Shown here in pieces: positions 25,901 through 37,480 of a DNA stretch of 64,000 nt (positions are counted from its first letter, which is position 1; every line of letters starts with the position of its first letter). The translations under genes were made by a program, and so were the position numbers. The DNA is from Plantago elongata (taxonomy: Eukaryota; Streptophyta; Magnoliopsida; Lamiales; Plantaginaceae), in assembly GCA_036897095.1 (NCBI GenBank), contig JAYMSP010000105.1:18401-82400 (forward strand), in the 5' to 3' direction. The notes under the pieces are model-generated. The model was not told the DNA's origin. It did no database searches and worked only from the letters and a program-made list of their open reading frames with translations.

Positions 25901-28900
25901 ATTGAATTATTGATCTACTTGCACTTGTCCCGCTAATAATGGCCTATAGTAAAATATCCTTTCCAAAGAGCCAAAGGGTAAGTTTAAATACAACTTAAAT
26001 CTTGGATCAGTATATTCTCAATAATTGAACGATTTATGTTTAAGTTCGCAGTTTCATCTTTTTCGATTCTTAGGTGACTTTCTTTTCTACTTTGTGTACA
26101 AGTTGTAATCTTATGGAAAAAACCAAAGTCATGAATCAGAAGCATGCCCGCTCATATACTCATATAGTTGAATCTATGATCATAACCTATACTACAGTAC
26201 AGGTCCGATTACACAAGATAAAAAAAGAACCTAGGAGCATACAATATTACGTGAGAAAGGTAAGAGTACTATTATGATTCGACGGAAGAATAGGATTCAC
26301 ACAATTTCTAACTAAGTTGAATTGGCTTTGAGGGAATAAGTTTCTCTTTGGTAATATTCATATTTCCAGGAACTTTTCTAAGGAAGACGTAGGTAACAAC
26401 CGAGAAATATCTTTTTTCGTTTCGATTTTTTTCTTCTAGTTAGAGAAGAGACTAAAAAAAAAGATGGATAAGGAAGGGTCTTGTAGGTTTTGAATGATAT
26501 GACAAATCAAACGGGATTCAAGCGTTGAGCTGAAAAATAGCAAATAGAGGACATGCGCAGAGAAGATATTTCTGGATTGATTCTTATATTGTTTGTAACT
26601 TAGTGCAAAGTCTTCTTTTTAAATTGAATTGTTTGTTAGGCTTGAAAAATATACAATGTATGCGTCAGAGAGTAAAAAAGTTTCTCCTATATAACATATT
26701 AACTAAATCCTTTCTATTTGTCCCAAAGCAGAATGATATTTGTGTAGTAGGAATAGGCTATATATAATAATTAATTATAGGCTTGCAAAAGTATAGGTGA
26801 TTTTGTTTTAGAAAACGGAAATTTCTTGTCTATTCTTTATTGTCTTATTTATAATCTTAACTAGTAAACTAACCAGATTGGATTTCTCAACTTTTTACTT
26901 GCTGCGATTAATGGATATTCTGTATGCAATACGCAACCAAATAGAAACCTTTTTCTAGTTATAAGAGAAGATTACGCTAACGCTCCACTCGGCAACAAGT
27001 ATTTGGCACACTTACTTAATACTGAATGAACGATTCTTTCAACTCACTCTTTTTGAAAAACTAACGTAGGATTCTTTTATTGTGCAAAAAAAAGGAGAAC
27101 GAGGTATAAATATAAAGACAATTTGGTAAATAAAAATAGGAGTTATAAGCAAATCCTAGACAAACCCGCAGGAAAGAAGAAAAGAGGAATTTATATTTTT
27201 TCAGATAGAAAAGTCTCTAAAAAAGTCTTTATAAAGAGTCGACTAATACAACTAATACACTTAAATTCCTTCTTATGCCTGCTGCTGTGTTCTCTCTCGT
27301 TTCTTTTTATCTATTCTTATTCTTTTTGTTACTGTAGTAAATCCGTAATCATCAATAACATGCTATTGCTCGAGGGGGTGAGGTAGAAGATATATTATAA
27401 CTAAGTGCAGAAGACTGGCATAGGGCAATCAGTCCCATAATAAAAGAGAGAGCTTCGGAATGTATAACCGAATATCTACAATAAGATTAAGATTTATAAA
27501 AAAATGAATACAAATAAGTATAATAATTAGTTTAAAGTGTTGTTAAGTATCTAACTTCTTCTATATATTGGGGTATGCAAAAGTATAAGAGTCTATAATA
27601 AATATAATATAGTCGATAAAACCTTTTGCTTCTTACTTACCAGGATTTTCTTTCTTTCGATCTTCTGTCCGCGGCGCGGAGAAAACTTCCTAAATTCACT
27701 AATTAACATTTATTCTAAGGAGAGCTTTACGTTGCCTTTAAACCATATCCATATCTTTAAATGATCTTTCTATCTTATTTAAGTGTCAAACATTACATTG
27801 TTCGGAAAGCTTTATGTAAGGAAGATGGTAACAATGATTCAAGATATCTCTATTACAATTACTTTTCAATGATAGATAAGAAATCTTTATTCATGAAGAA
27901 AAATGTCTAAGAAGATCTATTTAACTTTGCTATTTTCTGCAAAACGAAGGATAAAGGCCTAAGTCAAGGTAGTTGGCAAAATACTTAAACATTCGAAAGG
28001 ATCCAACTGATGAAAAAGTTTTTGGATTTAAGAAACTAGATTTAATATCATTATAAATATCATAAAAAATAGGTATTTATTAGGGAACCTAAACTCACTC
28101 TTTGACAAAAATGTATATGGCAGGCATAGCAAGCATCTCTCATGAATTTTCAACGAAATCTTATTCCAATTCCAAAAACCCTGTATTTCAATATTTCTAT
28201 TATGACAAGTACTATACTCATGTTCTAGCTTTACTACTTTACCCTTAAAAGTTGACTTTGTTTGCATAATCCATTAGATATGATTGATGAATATATGAAA
28301 GAAAAGAGTTGTAACCAAGACTTTCTAGTTGTAATTTAGGTTAAATTTTTGTACTTAAGGTAAGACATCTTTAGAGAAATTCTTAGTTATACGCCCGTGC
28401 ATCATACTCAATTACTTACTACTTAGACTTAGTAGATAGGCCTAGGTTGATTCCTGTGTCTATTTCAACATTCAAAATATATATAATAAATGAAGTGCTA
28501 AATCCGTTTTAATGTTGAATTGCATTCAAAGTTCATTTTAAGTGATAGGTATGAGACATTAATAGATGGAAAGATGTAATCCAAGGTTTCTTCTTTTATG
28601 TTCTCCTTTGCTTCGAGGTAATCGCTTGTTTAATTTTCTGTTTGTTCTTTTATTTACTCGAATTTCTATAAATATACACATATCCGCTGTTCTCAACACA
28701 AGGGCATTTTCTTTCGAAATAGATCATATCTATCAAAAATTTTTATAGAACACTTTCCAAGTTACGGGGAGAAGAAGTCCCACTAGATCCTTAAAAAAGA
28801 TTCGTCTCTTACACATTTCTCGTAAACCCAACCAAACAAGGGGAAAAACGCAATGCCTGTATCTGATGATATAGAGAACAAACCCATGAACAATAGACGA

Positions 28901-30225
28901 ATATTATTAAAAGGAGAGTGTAGGATTTCCAATGACTATTTTTAAGATATCTTTCCTCTTATTCTTTGGTTTGTTATTCGAACATACGGTTTTTACTCTT
29001 CCAACTATGGGAAAGTTTCCAACCCAGAGTAGAGGAGATCTAATAAGTCAGATCTCCTATATAAACAAAATCCAATATGAAAATATGAAATAGTGCACGT
29101 AATTAAAGAAAATGAAAGAAGAATAACATTTTATTAACAAGAAAGGGAAGACTCTCTTGTCTTGTGCCTTTAGGAACTATCTATACTATAATAAGACGCT
29201 TAGCTCAGTAGCACAATGTGTTAGAATTCTCTTTTCCAAATTACAAGTTCCTTCAGGATTGTATTAGAATTAGAAATTGTTCTCATATATTATTTATTGT
29301 CCAGTATTTGTATTTGATAGAATTCCTATACGTGTTGTTTTAACTTTTCTTTTTTATTACATTACCGATTCATAAGTTTCATCGCTAGACAATCTTATAC
29401 TCTAAATAAAAAAGCCCAGTCGAAGAACCTTGGAGAGCTTGGTTGGAGAGGCAGGACTAAGGTGTTTTCTTGAGACCACAAAAAGGTAGAATTTCTGCTA
29501 ATTTTTATAATATTAAGATAGTTGGGCGTAATGAATCCAAATCTTAGGCGTTACTAACAACCTTAAATTTTTGCAGAGTAGACATACATTCCTACTACAA
29601 TTTGATAAATCTTCCGTACATAAAAAGGCGTTTTCTTTTTCATCTGCTGGGGCATCATGGATCTTAAGTACAAAAAAGCCTTTATAATAATATATCACAG
29701 GAACCCTATTCTATCTTATTATTTTATTGAATATTCTCTTCTTACGGCTACCCCAAAAGGGCAAAAAGATTACTTACTTCTTGTTAAATATTATTTAAAG
29801 AAATGACTCGAATAAGAAGAACCAAAGGTCGCGCATTCTTCGGACGAATTATTATTTAGTAGTATTCCATCCATATAGTAGTGGATTCTTTTTGGCTAAG
29901 TGATAAAGTATGAACTTTGCAGGTGATTGTGCTTTCTCTTTAAAATTTGTTTAGTTTGGTTAATTCACAACAACTCTCGGTTTGAGTTCCTTCTTTTTCC
30001 TTTAGACAATAAGGACTTCCTTTCGTAGTTTTCAAAATATTCCTTGTAAAAGTTCCACTGCAATTTTTTTTTTCGCGTACTCTTTCAGGCCTACTTTTTG
30101 TATCAAAGTAAAAAATCTATATTGAATATATTTGGACTTCGATCATCAACGAATGTTGGAATTTCTATAATAGATATGGTATCTGTACAGGAAAAAGTCA
30201 CGATATTTCTATATGCTAAAAGTGT
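22941..30225. other. Type-B block 2, non-RIPed AT-rich DNA without genes
   Basis: A hand count of bases 24701-24820 gave TpA/ApT near 0.9 and (CpA+TpG)/(ApC+GpT) near 1.6, clearly unlike the flanking type-A blocks. The longest frame in the window lies here (23664-23942 minus, 92 codons). It is Phe/Ile/Tyr-rich with no recognisable motif, and a hydrophobic stretch alone is not evidence of a gene. Other frames (27123-27386 plus, 28028-28267 minus, 26074-26277 plus) are equally featureless. Notable small items are an all-GC near-palindrome (27668-27680) and two degraded tRNA-like strings near 29200 and 29440. The block length of about 7.3 kb is close to that of type-B block 1. Confidence 0.55.
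27668..27680. repeat. GC-only near-palindrome TCCGCG-G-CGCGGA
   Basis: Six-base perfect arms surround one central G. An 11-base run of pure G and C is exceptional in this roughly 30% GC setting. Everted CCG/CGG triplets resemble targets of fungal Zn2Cys6 regulators, but no adjacent gene supports this. The function is unknown. Confidence 0.8.
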
Positions 30226-33200
30226 TTTATAGGGTAAGTACAAAATAGCTTATTATAAATAAAATTATATATAATTCAACTTAACTAAGTACATAGTAAA
30301 GACTATTTAAAAGCACTGCTAAATATATTAGATAACTAGGGTATAAGCGCCTTTCTTATAGCTTATGACCTTTGAAGACATAGAGTAATACTTAAGCACT
30401 TATTGATAAATTATTTGATTTGCTAGTAAGATATTCATTTATAATAGAAGATAAGCCACTTCTCTATATAGTAAAGTACTTTTCACATAGTTTTATTTTC
30501 TATAACAAACACTTAGTGATAGCTACTCTATGTCTATAAAATACAAATGGTAGCCCCCAGCTAACAAATAATATACTTATGAAAGAGTTATCTCTTATAT
30601 AGCCAAGTATTTGTGCATAATAACATTATAGGAGGGAAAGCTTAAGTAACGTAAAGTAAAGACAAAAGAGTATTTATAAAAAATGTGGTTGGCCTTGGGA
30701 AGCTGTAGGACTCTATATATAAATATATATAAATTATTTTAATTATACCTAGAAAGTAGGGCTTACTCTTTATTTTTCATTATTACCCCTACCCAGATAT
30801 ACTTATAGGGAGTTATCCATAAGGTGGGAAACACTTTTCTTTCCTTAAAGTTACAGGAGACCTTTAACTTTTTCCATAATTAACTAGGGAAGAATATTAA
30901 AGATTACCAAGAATAAATATTGTATTATAGATAGGTTTACATTATTTCTAGCTTTTTATATAGTAGATACTTATTTATCTTTATATAAAATGAGAGATTT
31001 TTACGTATACACTTATATATTATTAACAATCCTCTAAATTTATCATTTACCAAGATTTCTTAAGGCATAAGTATTAATAACAAATTTATCCTAAATATAT
31101 TTCATGTATAAATACAATGTGCTGTATCTAAAGGAGCATTTTAGGGTAAGTATAAAAAAGCTTCTTCCTTTATAAAAGTACACCATTATTGAGTTATTTA
31201 AGAGTTGAGAAAGACCTACCCCTTTACTTTTTTATAAATTGTGTGCTTAATCTTTAACAAAATCTAAGGGTGCCCAGGTATATGCCTATTTTATAGATAG
31301 CGTACTACTAGGAGAGTAGCTATTATGCGTATATTTTAGTGCAGGCTTATTAAGCAACTAACTACTTGTAAATTAAGAGTACTGGCTAAACTTATGTAAA
31401 TAGAGTTATACTAAGGAGCATTTATAAATTAAATCCTATATTTTAAGTATCCTTTTTTATAATGAAATACTAGAGAGATACGCCCTTTCACCAAATATAT
31501 TAAAAAGGGAGTATAGTTCTTTTCCCTATTTTCCTATACCCTATAATCTTTATATAGAGAATACAGTATTTCCTACAATGCATTTTTTTACCTCTAAATT
31601 ATTTTTTTATAGAAGAAGCTACTTAATTATTATTAACTTAAGATAGAAATATAATATAAGCGCGTATACTTTACCCTTTTTGTAATGTAGAGACAGAAAT
31701 ACTTTTAAGCCTTAATCACGCAACTCGTCAAGTATAAAATATGCAGCACGCTTAAGTAGAAGCTCTTTTTAATATGTTATAGTTAGTCATATAGAGAGCA
31801 TGTCCTTTTACAAGTATACACTTAAGTTCTTTAAAGTAAACTTAAATTAGATTGTGCAAAGAGTTAAATTTCTTATAAAAAAAATTTTTTAAGTATAGGA
31901 AAATAGCAAGGTACTTTACTTATAAAGCTATATGTTTATGAAAAAGACGTGAGTAATCAAGTTATTTATTACTAGTAAGCGTATATTCTTCTAGAATAAT
32001 ATAAAAGAATAAAATATAAAGTGAGAATCTTAAAAACTCAAGTGTAAAACAAGGGGCTAGTACTATAAGATTTCTCTTACTTAAAATAGAAGTATAATAT
32101 AAGGAAGGATATATACACTTCTTTAAGAGATACTAGTCATCCACCTTACTTATTTCTGTGTATCTAGAGCTATGTGCATTCTACTACTAGTTCTTCTTTT
32201 ATAATTAAGACTTAATAGTTTAACCTTATAGATTAGAGATGAGTATTTTTGCACTCTTGTACTATTAGTAGGGAGTTAAAGTAATGCCCTTCCTTTTAAG
32301 TTAGAGCTATAGATATTATAAAAAAGGCTCTCTTATTTTTTACATGATAATAAGGAATCCTATAGATTTTGGCTAGGTACTCCCTTTTAGTAAATATAGA
32401 GATTCCTATTAAGCTCTTTAAGTTACTATTTATATAATAGTATATAGTAACATATGTATAACTAATTATTTATTAAAAAAGATATGGGCAATTCCTTACC
32501 TCTTCTATTTTCTAGCTCCAAGCAATTCTATAGGAGCAGAGCACGATTCTCTTTATCTTTTAATAGTACCTTTATAGTAAAATATGCATATCTCCCATAT
32601 AAATATAAGGGGGTATAGTAGTGTATCTGCTCTTCCATACAATAAAATAAATTACTACACTAGGAGTTATATCCGAGTTATACCTTATAACTAACTAATA
32701 GGGCCTTTATCATTCCCTTTTATTCATAGAAAAATAGTGCCTCAATTTTTATTATCTAAGGAATATTTAAGTAATACACTATTTATATGCTAAGTATTTT
32801 ATAAAAAATCTTTCCTCATTTATTGCATTTTAGGTATCCTACTCGGTATACACTTTGTATAGCTATTTTTATTCAAGAGTTAGAAATATTATATCCTATG
32901 TTTAAGTCCTTTATTAGCAAGATATAGAGCTTTTACTAGTTATAGTATTTTTATAAAAAAATAGTAGGAAGGTAGCACACTCATATAAGAGATTACTCTA
33001 AACTATATTACTTAAGTGCACTTTTAAATATAGTTAAATTCTTGTAACGTATAAAATTAAGCTCCTGCCCTTTTATTTAAGAAAACTACTAAATAGGATT
33101 AATTATATATTTAAATTAAAGTATTGGGGATACCCTTCAACATCATTAAATATTATTTAAAGGAAGTGCTAGGTATAAAAGCAAGTTCCCTCTTCTTTAA

Positions 33201-34470
33201 TATCTATTAGTATGAAAGGGGTTGTTTAAGAGACGTACACCTATGCAATTTTTTAGCTCATCTTATAAGACATCTATACATAATATGGGCTATTTACCTA
33301 GAGAGCACCTTAAGACTACTTCTTTCTTAGGTTAGTTTATGAAATACCTATCACTACAATCTCTAAGAAAAAGTGTTAGCTATTTTTATTTAAGAAGACA
33401 AATTTAAGAAATTCTAAGGGTACTTACTTAAGAATCTATGTTTTATTCTATATACATAGAAATAAGTAAAGAGAGCTCTATAATACTTTCCTTTACTAAG
33501 TTACGTTACGTAGGTAAATTTCCATTAAAAGTTTATATGGTAAGGTATGTCCTCTTTCCTTTCTCTATAATAATGCTTTGTTAAAGCTTAAGGAGTTATT
33601 GCTTATATTTATATAACTATAACATTTATATCTCTCTTTACTAGAGTGCCTAGGTTAGCTAGTATATTAGATTAGAAGGAAATACTCTTCGCTTAATAAA
33701 TATGTGTTATACCTAGTAAGGGATCTCTTAGTACGCCTATAACTTGATAATTAAGTCATTTTAAGATAAAAATATTATATAAATATTTAGGCAGTCCTCC
33801 TTAATTAAGTATAAATATACGGGTCTTCTGTACAAAACATATATTCTTTTATACATATAAATTATTTAATTAGAGATAGTACTTGTAATAAATATTTTTC
33901 CCCTAGTAATCCTTACTTACTATTTATAAAGCTAATGTTACCGCTTTCACTATAGAATTATATGATTAAGACTTAATTACCAAAGACTTATAATAGAAGA
34001 GAGCTTTTCCTTAATATTATGCTTTAAATTTTTAAGTACCTTATATTTTATAGCTAAAAGTGTAATGTGTCCTTCCCCTTCTCTATCTATAAAAGTATAT
34101 TTTTATTTTTAAGGCATAAGTTACTAATGAATAGCCTTTACCAGAGTAAGAGACTCTTTATATAAGGTTTTGCTCTCTTAGTATAAATTATTGTAGTAGG
34201 CTCTTTTAACTTATACATTTATAGAGAGGATATTTATATTTACCTACCCTAGTACTTGGGGGGAAGTTGCTTGATGTTCTAGAATATATTAGTTATTTAG
34301 AAGAAGAGTATAACCCTTTGCTAAGATAATATTTTACCCTTAGTAATAATTATTTATAGTTGAGCACTTGTTATTATATTATATGGCACTAGTTTAGGCT
34401 AATTAATTAAAGCACTACTCTATATCTAAAGTAGTTGAATAATTCTTAAACCTTACATTTAAGTTGTAAC

Positions 34471-34499
34471 TAGAAGTGATTATTTACTAATCACTTCTA
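34471..34499. repeat. Perfect hairpin, 12-bp stem and 5-nt loop
   Basis: TAGAAGTGATTA (34471-34482) pairs with TAATCACTTCTA (34488-34499) around a 5-base loop. It shares the AGAAGT/ACTTCT end sequence with the 26-bp palindrome at 45297. It is not followed by a coding region or a T-run that would suggest a terminator. Confidence 0.9.
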
Positions 34500-36533
34500 T
34501 AATCATTGGTAAACCACTTTATAGGAAAAGAGGGGAAGGGTGCGCCGCGATAAATAAGTAAGGTATCTTTGAAGGGATAATTTATACATTATTTAATACT
34601 CAGTAAGAAATAATCTATGTATATGCTCCATTAGTATAAGTTTATGTTTAAGGGGCAACTCTTTATTTTCTTTTTTTATAGTACTTGCTATTAGTTAAGA
34701 ATATGCTAGTGCTCCATATAAAGGCGTATTTTCTACTAGTAACTAGATCCCTCTCTTTATATAATAGGGTTATTCCTTTTTCTTAAGGGTTACCTTTATT
34801 AAGATATTATTTTGAAATAATACCTACTTGTTATAGGAGAAAGGACTTTATTATACCCTTTATATTTGAGAATTAGGCATACTTTATTTGTGCCTAAGGA
34901 AGAGATTGTACACTATACTTATACTACTAGATAAATAAAGATTACGCTACTCAAGGGCTACTCTTATACCTTCCCTTTTATACAAGCATAGGTGTGTACT
35001 CGTGCAATTTGTATATTATTATTACCTGTCTCCCCTTCTTACTCTACTCTTAGACTTAATTAATCACTTATTATATTATAAAGCAGAATTTTATAACAAG
35101 TATATTTCCCCACTTTATATGGGAAGGAGTATTTACTAGAGCAAGTCTTAAGGTAGTTCCCCTAGAATTAATACTAAAGTAAGAGGATACTACTATACCT
35201 TCATAGAATAGGCCTTCTCTAGTTGCATTTCTTAAGGGTTAGAAATCACATTAACTATTTAGGGTACCCCTGTAGTACATAGAATAGGGGCATCTTAAAA
35301 CACTTACTTATTAACAAGTGTTTACCTAATTATTATGTGCATGTGCTAAGAAGAGGAGTACTCTATACCTTACTTATGATAAATTAGGATGTTTAAAATT
35401 TAGTACTTAGTAAAACTTAAAGGGGTAGCTATATACTATAAAACTAGTACTTGATAAAAGAGCACATGATTAGGCAAGAGTTATACTTATGCCTCTTCTA
35501 TACTCTTCACAAAATTAATCAAGAAGCTGCCTTAGTCTCTTACACTATTTAAAGGGAAGCTCTTATATTATACCATAGCTCTAACATAAAATATATATAG
35601 AATGTTATACTTAATTATCATATATTGTACAAGATAAATACCCTGGAAAGTGCCTAACATTTTATGTGTGAAATGGTATATCACTCCTTTATGTTACAGA
35701 AATTTTGCTATATTTAGTAGTAAAGACGCTTAGTATAAAACTACTAAAGGGCACGAAAGCGTTATTAAACGCTTAAATTGTGCATTATACATACTATAAT
35801 ATAGAGAAGAAAGAGGAGGGATACTCATACTACACTTATATTAGAAAAAGTATCTTATTACTAACTTATAGGTTAGTTAATTACCATGTTATAGAAATAC
35901 ATGTCTAGGATAAAACTATACTTTATAAATAGACTATCCCCGGAGATAGCAAAAGGTAGTAAGGGACTCTTCTCCCTACACTCCTTTGATAATATTTAGG
36001 CACTAATTAAGCATACTTAAATATAAGTGATTACTACAATAATTAGGCATCTTAGTTAACTATAAATGAAATACATAACTCTTTGTTACTTTTCTATTTA
36101 TACGAAGAGCCTTGTAGAGGCTTCTTTAATAAGAAGTACCTCCTCATGCTTTACTAGAGAGGTATACTGGTATAACCTCTTTTTTACTTTTATTAAGTAA
36201 CTTATATTTAAAGAACAAAGTGTACCCTAAAAAAAAATAAGCTAGGCTTAAAGAGAACATATTAGGTTATTTAAGCAAATAAGTTTAGATCATTATATAT
36301 ATATATTACCTTAACTTAGGGCAGGGCTATTAGAAAAGACTAGTCTCCTCAGTTTGTGCCCCTACATAAGAGATCAAGTTATAGGTAGTTTGATTATGCC
36401 ATAATATACCTTAATAAAAATAAAATTTTATTAGAGGAGTTCCTTTACATCTTATATACTTTACTAAAAAAGGGAGTTTATTCAAGGTATCCTTGTGTAT
36501 TTATGCTTTAGTAACTTAAATATTAAGTTATTA

Positions 36534-36541
36534 GGGGGGGG
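36534..36541 (+). repeat. G8 homopolymer
   Basis: Eight consecutive G in an otherwise AT-rich block. The run is unusual for composition and may be prone to slippage or sequencing error. Confidence 0.9.
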
Positions 36542-37179
36542 TAAATTATTCCAGTTACGTTTACTTTACTATAATTATACTTAATAAATTAGTGGGCCTT
36601 TTAAAGAAATACTTAGACCCTGGAAATGCTGCTTATTTAATTTAAGGGAGAGTACACTTCTTACACTTTAGAATCATGTATACTTTAGCAATTCTATATT
36701 AAGCGAGTACTCCTTCTTATATTATTAAGAAAATAATATACTTCATGCTAAAGACAGTACTCCTATAATAAAAAAGACTTAAGCAATAGAAATTTTTTAT
36801 AAAAACCTGGAATACATATCTAGTTATTGCTGGGGAAGATGTCCTTGTACTTGAAATTTACTCATGCCTTGGTTATGCTATCTTAATAAGTCTGTATAAC
36901 TAGAAAGGACAAAATTCTTCCCTTAGTATAACTCTATTAGGTATAAAATAAAAATACGTCAGAGAGATTGCTTGTACTTTATGTTTTTATACTTTAATAT
37001 TTTAGCTTAAATATCTTTAACTGGAGATGCTACTACTTATAGGGGTAAGGTAATGAGCGTCTTTATGAGCTCCTTCCTAGATACCTAGATACATGGACAC
37101 TGAATTGTTTCATTATCTTACCTGCAATTAGAATACCCTTTTTATGTAAATATATTGGCTTGCTTATACTTAATAGCCC

Positions 37180-37282
37180 GGCGAAAGCATATAAACTCAC
37201 TTTCTATTTTTAATATATGTAAGATTGTATGTCTTTTTCCCCGTCATGTAGCTTCTCAGAAAGCTAAACCAACGCTTTCGCC
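37180..37282. repeat. Inverted repeat, 9-bp arms enclosing a 6-bp hairpin
   Basis: The outer arms GGCGAAAGC/GCTTTCGCC are perfect, with 85 bases between them. Inside, TAGCTT (37249-37254) pairs with AAGCTA (37261-37266) around a 6-base loop. The nesting is compatible with a folded transcript on either strand. Transcription is not shown by the sequence. Confidence 0.6.
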
Positions 37283-37395
37283 TGCCTAAACTTGCATCTC
37301 ATCCTTTCTCTTTGGTACTATTGTGGCTGCCATAGATTGGTGAATCAACGCGACATTTCGGCTTCTTGATGCATCCTATTTCTAGTGCACCGCTG

Positions 37396-37478
37396 CTTAG
37401 AGATAAGCCTTTATGACTTACGCCTTATCAACCGTGCTATACACGGAAGTCCTCTCAGACTTTATAGTGTTAGCTAAG
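37396..37478. other. Cloverleaf-like set of short stems, possible RNA fold
   Basis: CTTAG (37396-37400) can pair with CTAAG (37474-37478), closing three consecutive hairpins: GATAAG/CTTATC (37402-37407 with 37424-37429), CCGTG/CACGG (37432-37436 with 37442-37446) and AAGTC/GACTT (37447-37451 with 37458-37462). Arm and linker lengths do not match a tRNA: the first loop has 16 bases, there is no variable region, and 11 unpaired bases precede the closing strand. No GTTCRA T-loop or box A is present. Stems of five or six pairs are short enough to arise by chance, so the fold is only suggestive. Confidence 0.3.
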
Positions 37479-37480
37479 GT

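Larger units (their letters stand above)
30226..37070. repeat. Type-A AT-rich block 3, RIP-like
   Basis: TpA-rich, CpA/TpG-poor text with no open frame of 60 codons or more across 6.8 kb. It carries AGAGTTATAC-family words at 31402, 35477 and 36926, the TTAAGACTTAATTA word at 33966, a near-match to it at 32205, a perfect 12-bp-stem hairpin at 34471-34499, an AT tract at 36294-36306 and a G8 run at 36534-36541. The left border is about 30225 and the right border about 37070, where the GC-richer islet begins. Confidence 0.6.
37071..37480. other. Type-B islet 3, GC-richer with nested inverted repeats
   Basis: This short islet of about 0.4 kb sits alone between two long RIP-like blocks. It contains CpG, CpA and TpG at normal levels. 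No frame of 60 codons crosses it. Its inverted repeats are GGCGAAAGC (37180-37188) with GCTTTCGCC (37274-37282), enclosing a TAGCTT/AAGCTA hairpin (37249-37266), followed downstream by a cloverleaf-like set at 37396-37478. A loose likeness to fungal rRNA text in 37320-37370 did not hold up on closer comparison. It may be a relic of a structured RNA or simply unRIPed spacer DNA. Confidence 0.45.

Noticed and set aside
37320-37370. Resemblance to fungal rRNA text (5.8S or 25S)
   Set aside because: Only scattered runs of 5-8 bases match, order and spacing do not hold, and the flanks do not follow either gene.
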